64,000 bases of DNA. Source: Variovorax sp. 54 (lineage in GTDB: Bacteria; Pseudomonadota; Gammaproteobacteria; Burkholderiales; Burkholderiaceae_C). The translations under genes and the position numbers were made by a program. Below are positions 60,426-64,000 of the stretch, piece after piece (position 1 is the stretch's first letter; every line of letters starts with the position of its first letter). Where the stretch lies: positions 2,232,001 through 2,296,000 of the forward strand of contig NZ_PEFF01000001.1 of assembly GCF_002754375.1 (NCBI RefSeq), given 5' to 3'. The notes beneath the pieces were generated by a model. It saw nothing but the letters and a program-made list of their open reading frames with translations. It did not search any database and was not told the origin of the DNA.

Positions 60426-61394
60426 TTAGCTTTCGAGGGCGTTCCACATCTCGATGTCGCGCTCGGCCGTCCAGATGCGCGGGTGCACGTGGCCGGTGGC
60501 CTCGTCGTAGGCACGGGTCACGTCGAAGGGCATGCAGTGGTCGAAGATGACCCAGTGGCCGTAGGTCGGGCGCAGCGCGGCCACGGTTTCCTTGTAGATC
60601 ACGTTGAGCGACTTGCCCTCGGCCACGCCGTTGTTCACCAGCGTGTAGACGTCGGAGATGAAGGCGCGCGTGGAGGCAATCGCCTTGCGCACGTCGGCGG
60701 CGTTTTCCAGTGCGGCGCCACGGCCCGGCACCAGCTTCTCGAAGCCGAAGCCGGCCAGGCGGTCGAGCGTGGTGGGCCAGTCGCGGAAGTAGCAGTCGCC
60801 CGCGTACGCCGTGCTCTGGTATTCGACGAGGTCGCCGGCGAAGCAGATCTTCTGGTCTTCGAGGTAGGCGATGGTGTCGCCCTTGGTGTGGCCGCGGCCG
60901 ACCTGCGCGATCTTCACTTCGAGCTTCTTGCCCAGCCACACGCTCATGGTGCCATCGAAGGTCATGGTGGGCCAGGTGAGGCCAGCGGGCACCGATTCGA
61001 CGTTGCGGAACAGACGCGGGAAGCGGCCGATCTCGCTGGCCTTGTCCTGCTCGCCGCGTTCGACGATCAGGTCGTAGGTGTCGCGGCTGGCCAGGATCTG
61101 CTCGGCGCCTTCCTTGAAGTACGCCGACGCGCCCAGCACGCGCACCGCGTGGTAATGGCTCAGCAGCACGTACTTGATGGGCAGCGGCGTCACTTCGCGG
61201 ATGCGGCGGATCACGTCCTGCGCCATCGCGGGCGTGGCCTGGGTGTCGACCACCATCACGGCCTCATCGCCGATGAAGACGCCGGTGTTCGGGTCGCCCT
61301 CGGCGGTGTAGGCGTAGGCGTTCTCCGAGAGGCGGGTGAAGGAGACCTTCTTTTCTTCGAGGTCGGCCTGGCTGGCGAATTTCTTGGTGGTCAT
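60426..61394 (-). CDS. MBL-fold metallo-hydrolase with altered HxHxDH motif
   Basis: The protein has 322 residues. The start at 61394 has AAGGA upstream; an earlier ATG at 61427 has none. The metal motif reads SHYHAVRVLGAS (about 78-90), with Val-Arg where Asp-His is usual. Later ligand regions are present: GRGHTKGDTIAYLEDQKICFAGDLVEY and LVPGRGAA. The fold is clear, but the second metal site should be weakened. It lies directly downstream of livF with a small gap and may hydrolyse a compound brought in by the Liv system. Confidence 0.88.
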   Translation of the reverse strand: MTTKKFASQADLEEKKVSFTRLSENAYAYTAEGDPNTGVFIGDEAVMVVDTQATPAMAQDVIRRIREVTPLPIKYVLLSHYHAVRVLGASAYFKEGAEQILASRDTYDLIVERGEQDKASEIGRFPRLFRNVESVPAGLTWPTMTFDGTMSVWLGKKLEVKIAQVGRGHTKGDTIAYLEDQKICFAGDLVEYQSTAYAGDCYFRDWPTTLDRLAGFGFEKLVPGRGAALENAADVRKAIASTRAFISDVYTLVNNGVAEGKSLNVIYKETVAALRPTYGHWVIFDHCMPFDVTRAYDEATGHVHPRIWTAERDIEMWNALES

Positions 61395-61423
61395 TGGGGT
61401 TCCTTTGATGTGAGCAGTAAGAG

Positions 61424-62134
<711 letters not shown>

Positions 62135-62154
62135 GATGGTTTCGGTCCTCTGGC

Positions 62155-63936
62155 TCAGGCGGGCACGGCGGCCATGTCTTCTTCGTCGTCCACGCCCAGG
62201 TAGGCCTCGACCACGCGCGGATTCGATTGCACCTCGGCGGGCTTGCCTTCGGCGATCTTCACGCCGTAGTCGAGCACGATCACGTGGTCGGAAATCGACA
62301 TCACGAGGTCCATGTGGTGCTCCACCATCAGGATGGACACGCCGCACTTGCCGATGCGCACCAGCAGTTCGCCGAGCTCGGCGGTCTCCTGCGGGTTGAG
62401 GCCGGCGGCGGGCTCGTCGAGCAGCAGCAGCTGCGGCTCGGTGGCCAGCGCGCGCGCCAGCTCCACGCGGCGCTGCAGGCCGTAGGGCAGGCTGCCGGCA
62501 GGCCAGTGCGCCAGGTGGCCCAGGCCCACGAGATCGAGCAGCTGCAGCGCGCGGTCGCGCGTGGCGCGCTCCTGCTTGCCGGCCGTGGGCCAGGCCACGA
62601 GCGACGACAGGAAGCCGTTGCTCATGCGGCTGTGCCGACCGAGCATCACGTTGTCGAGCACCGACAGGTCGGCGAACAAACGCAGGTTCTGGAAGGTGCG
62701 GCCCATGCCCAGGCAGCAGATGGTGTGCGCCGGCTGGCCCACGATGTTGCGGCCCAGGAAGCGGATCACGCCCGCGTCGGGTTCGACCACGCCGGTGAGC
62801 ATGTTGATCATGGTGCTCTTGCCGGCGCCGTTCGGACCGATGAGCGCATGGATGTGGCCGCGCTGCAGGCGGAACGACACGTCCTGCGCCGGCTTCACGC
62901 CGCCGTACGACTTGGTCACGCCCTGCACCACCAGCAGCTCGCCTTCGCCGCCGGGACCGATCTGGCCCGGCACGCCATTGCCGGCCGCCCCTTCGCCGCG
63001 ATGGCGCGACTTCAGGAACCACTTGTTGAACAGGCCCACCACGCCGCCCGGCATGACATACAGCGCGAACAGCAGCAGGAAGCCGTACAGGAAGTGCTGC
63101 GCCGAGGGCCAGCGCGCGAGCAGCGCGTCGGTCGCGGTGAGCAGCACCGCGCCCACGATGGGGCCGTACATCGAGCCCGCGCCGCCGAACAGCACCAGCA
63201 GCAGGATGAAGATCGACAGGTGGAAGGTGATGAAGTCGGAGTTGATGTACTGGTTCTGCTGCGCCACGAGCGCGCCCGCGATGCCGCAGGTGACGGCCGC
63301 GACCACGAAGGCCATGACCTTGGCGCGGTACACGCGCACACCCACCGACGACGAGGCGATCTCGTCCGCCTGCAGTGACAGCAGCGCACGGCCGAAGCGG
63401 CCCTGCAGCAGGTTGCGCAGCAGCAGGTGCAGCGCGGCACTGAGCACGATGCCCAGAATCACCCATTGCACGCTGCTCAGCGGCTGGCCGTTCCAGGTCA
63501 GCGGGCGGATGCCGTAGATGCCCTGCGCGCCGCCGAACACGTCGGTCCATTCGCCCACGAGCTTCTCGACCACGATGCCGAAAGCCAGCGTGACCATCGC
63601 AAGGTACGGGCCCTTCACGCGCAGCGAGGGCAGCGCGATGAGCACGCCGCACACGCCCGAGACGACAGCCGCAATCACCAGCGCGAGCCACGGGCTCAGC
63701 TCGGTGCGCGAGGTGATGAGCGCGACCGCATACGCGCCGGCCGCGAACAGGCCGGCCTGGCCCAGCGATTTCTGCCCTGCGTAGCCGACCAGCACGTTCA
63801 TGCCGGCGGCGCACAGGTAGTAGACGCACATCATGAAGGCGATGCGCAGGTAGTAGTCGTTGCCGGACAGCGAGACGAGGCCGCACAGCACGGCCGCCAC
63901 CAACACCACGGCGGCGGGATGGGCGAGGCGCTTCAT
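62155..63936 (-). CDS. Fused LivM permease and LivG ATPase
   Basis: The protein has 593 residues. The LivM-type permease (about 1-310, eight to ten membrane segments, with GYAGQKSLGQAGLFAAGAYAVAL) continues through a polar linker (about 310-335) into a LivG-type ATPase. Walker A GPNGAGKS is near 365, GMGRTFQNLRLF follows, the signature is LPYGLQRRVELARAL, and Walker B is LLLLDEPAAGLNP. There is no stop or frameshift between the parts. Such fusions are known in Burkholderiales. livH upstream overlaps by ATGA. Confidence 0.93.
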   Translation of the reverse strand: MKRLAHPAAVVLVAAVLCGLVSLSGNDYYLRIAFMMCVYYLCAAGMNVLVGYAGQKSLGQAGLFAAGAYAVALITSRTELSPWLALVIAAVVSGVCGVLIALPSLRVKGPYLAMVTLAFGIVVEKLVGEWTDVFGGAQGIYGIRPLTWNGQPLSSVQWVILGIVLSAALHLLLRNLLQGRFGRALLSLQADEIASSSVGVRVYRAKVMAFVVAAVTCGIAGALVAQQNQYINSDFITFHLSIFILLLVLFGGAGSMYGPIVGAVLLTATDALLARWPSAQHFLYGFLLLFALYVMPGGVVGLFNKWFLKSRHRGEGAAGNGVPGQIGPGGEGELLVVQGVTKSYGGVKPAQDVSFRLQRGHIHALIGPNGAGKSTMINMLTGVVEPDAGVIRFLGRNIVGQPAHTICCLGMGRTFQNLRLFADLSVLDNVMLGRHSRMSNGFLSSLVAWPTAGKQERATRDRALQLLDLVGLGHLAHWPAGSLPYGLQRRVELARALATEPQLLLLDEPAAGLNPQETAELGELLVRIGKCGVSILMVEHHMDLVMSISDHVIVLDYGVKIAEGKPAEVQSNPRVVEAYLGVDDEEDMAAVPA

Positions 63937-64000
63937 ACCTTCTCCACCGTCGAGCGCCCGAACAGGCCCGTGGGCCGGAAGGCCAGCACCAGAATGACGA
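63933..64000 (-). CDS. livH: LivH permease, last residues only
   Basis: The final 22 residues read ILVLAFRPTGLFGRSTVEKV with a stop overlapping the next ATG (ATGA at 63933-63936). This ending is typical of LivH permeases. The rest lies outside the window. Confidence 0.85.
   Translation of the reverse strand, partial: VILVLAFRPTGLFGRSTVEKV

Overview
The window is high-GC DNA from a betaproteobacterium. The likeliest source is a Comamonadaceae member close to Variovorax or Acidovorax. Supporting traits are several Bug/TctC-type binding proteins with no TctAB, protocatechuate-pathway genes split between two loci with PcaR-like and PcaQ-like regulators, a Liv transporter beside a degradation-type enzyme, and dense operons with ATGA stop/start overlaps. 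The genus is inferred; there is no rRNA here to test it.

Layout. 1-1.5 kb: the end of an unknown gene, a DJ-1/PfpI protein and a ribbon-helix-helix protein. 1.5-4.6 kb (minus): a glycine-rich type Va autotransporter. 5.0-9.65 kb (minus): an operon of pcaI, pcaJ, pcaF and two Bug binding proteins, divergent from an IclR regulator at 9.8 kb. 10.7-11.7 kb: a third Bug protein. 11.9-14.5 kb: a TPR/NTF2-like protein and a Csd6-like YkuD-fold peptidoglycan enzyme. 14.9-27.0 kb: a complete Tad (Flp pilus) locus, visibly richer in AT than its surroundings.

27.1-41.8 kb is the most unusual part. A sigma-54 activator on the plus strand faces seven minus-strand genes. In transcription order these are a 1404-residue repeat adhesin with an N-terminal retention-like region and a TAAG site, a Pal-like OmpA lipoprotein, a 1033-residue fusion of a helical toroid-like domain to a MurF-like ligase whose P-loop lacks lysine, a small single-span membrane protein, and a type I secretion system (ABC, HlyD, TolC). 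A good sigma-54 promoter lies before the adhesin. Clustered GTAAC/GTTAC half-sites lie upstream of the adhesin, flp, the ABC exporter and the autotransporter. I infer a shared surface-attachment regulon, possibly driven by the neighbouring activator.

42.1-45.0 kb: a DUF1841 protein, PcaQ-like regulator and pcaHG. The PcaHG dioxygenase opens the protocatechuate ring, and PcaIJ with PcaF finish the pathway; pcaB, pcaC and pcaD are not in the window. 45.1-48.9 kb: a diheme cytochrome c and a MoxR ATPase/VWA operon with a GNAT enzyme between. 49.0-55.0 kb: tamA-tamB, which assemble outer-membrane proteins such as the autotransporter. 55.06 kb: tRNA-Arg(CCT), followed by a Fic protein with an AbiEi-like N-terminus. 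57.2-64 kb: a small unknown protein, an EthD-like protein, an Old Yellow Enzyme, an EamA exporter, an MBL-fold hydrolase with an altered metal motif, and a livF / livM-livG fusion / livH cluster running off the end.
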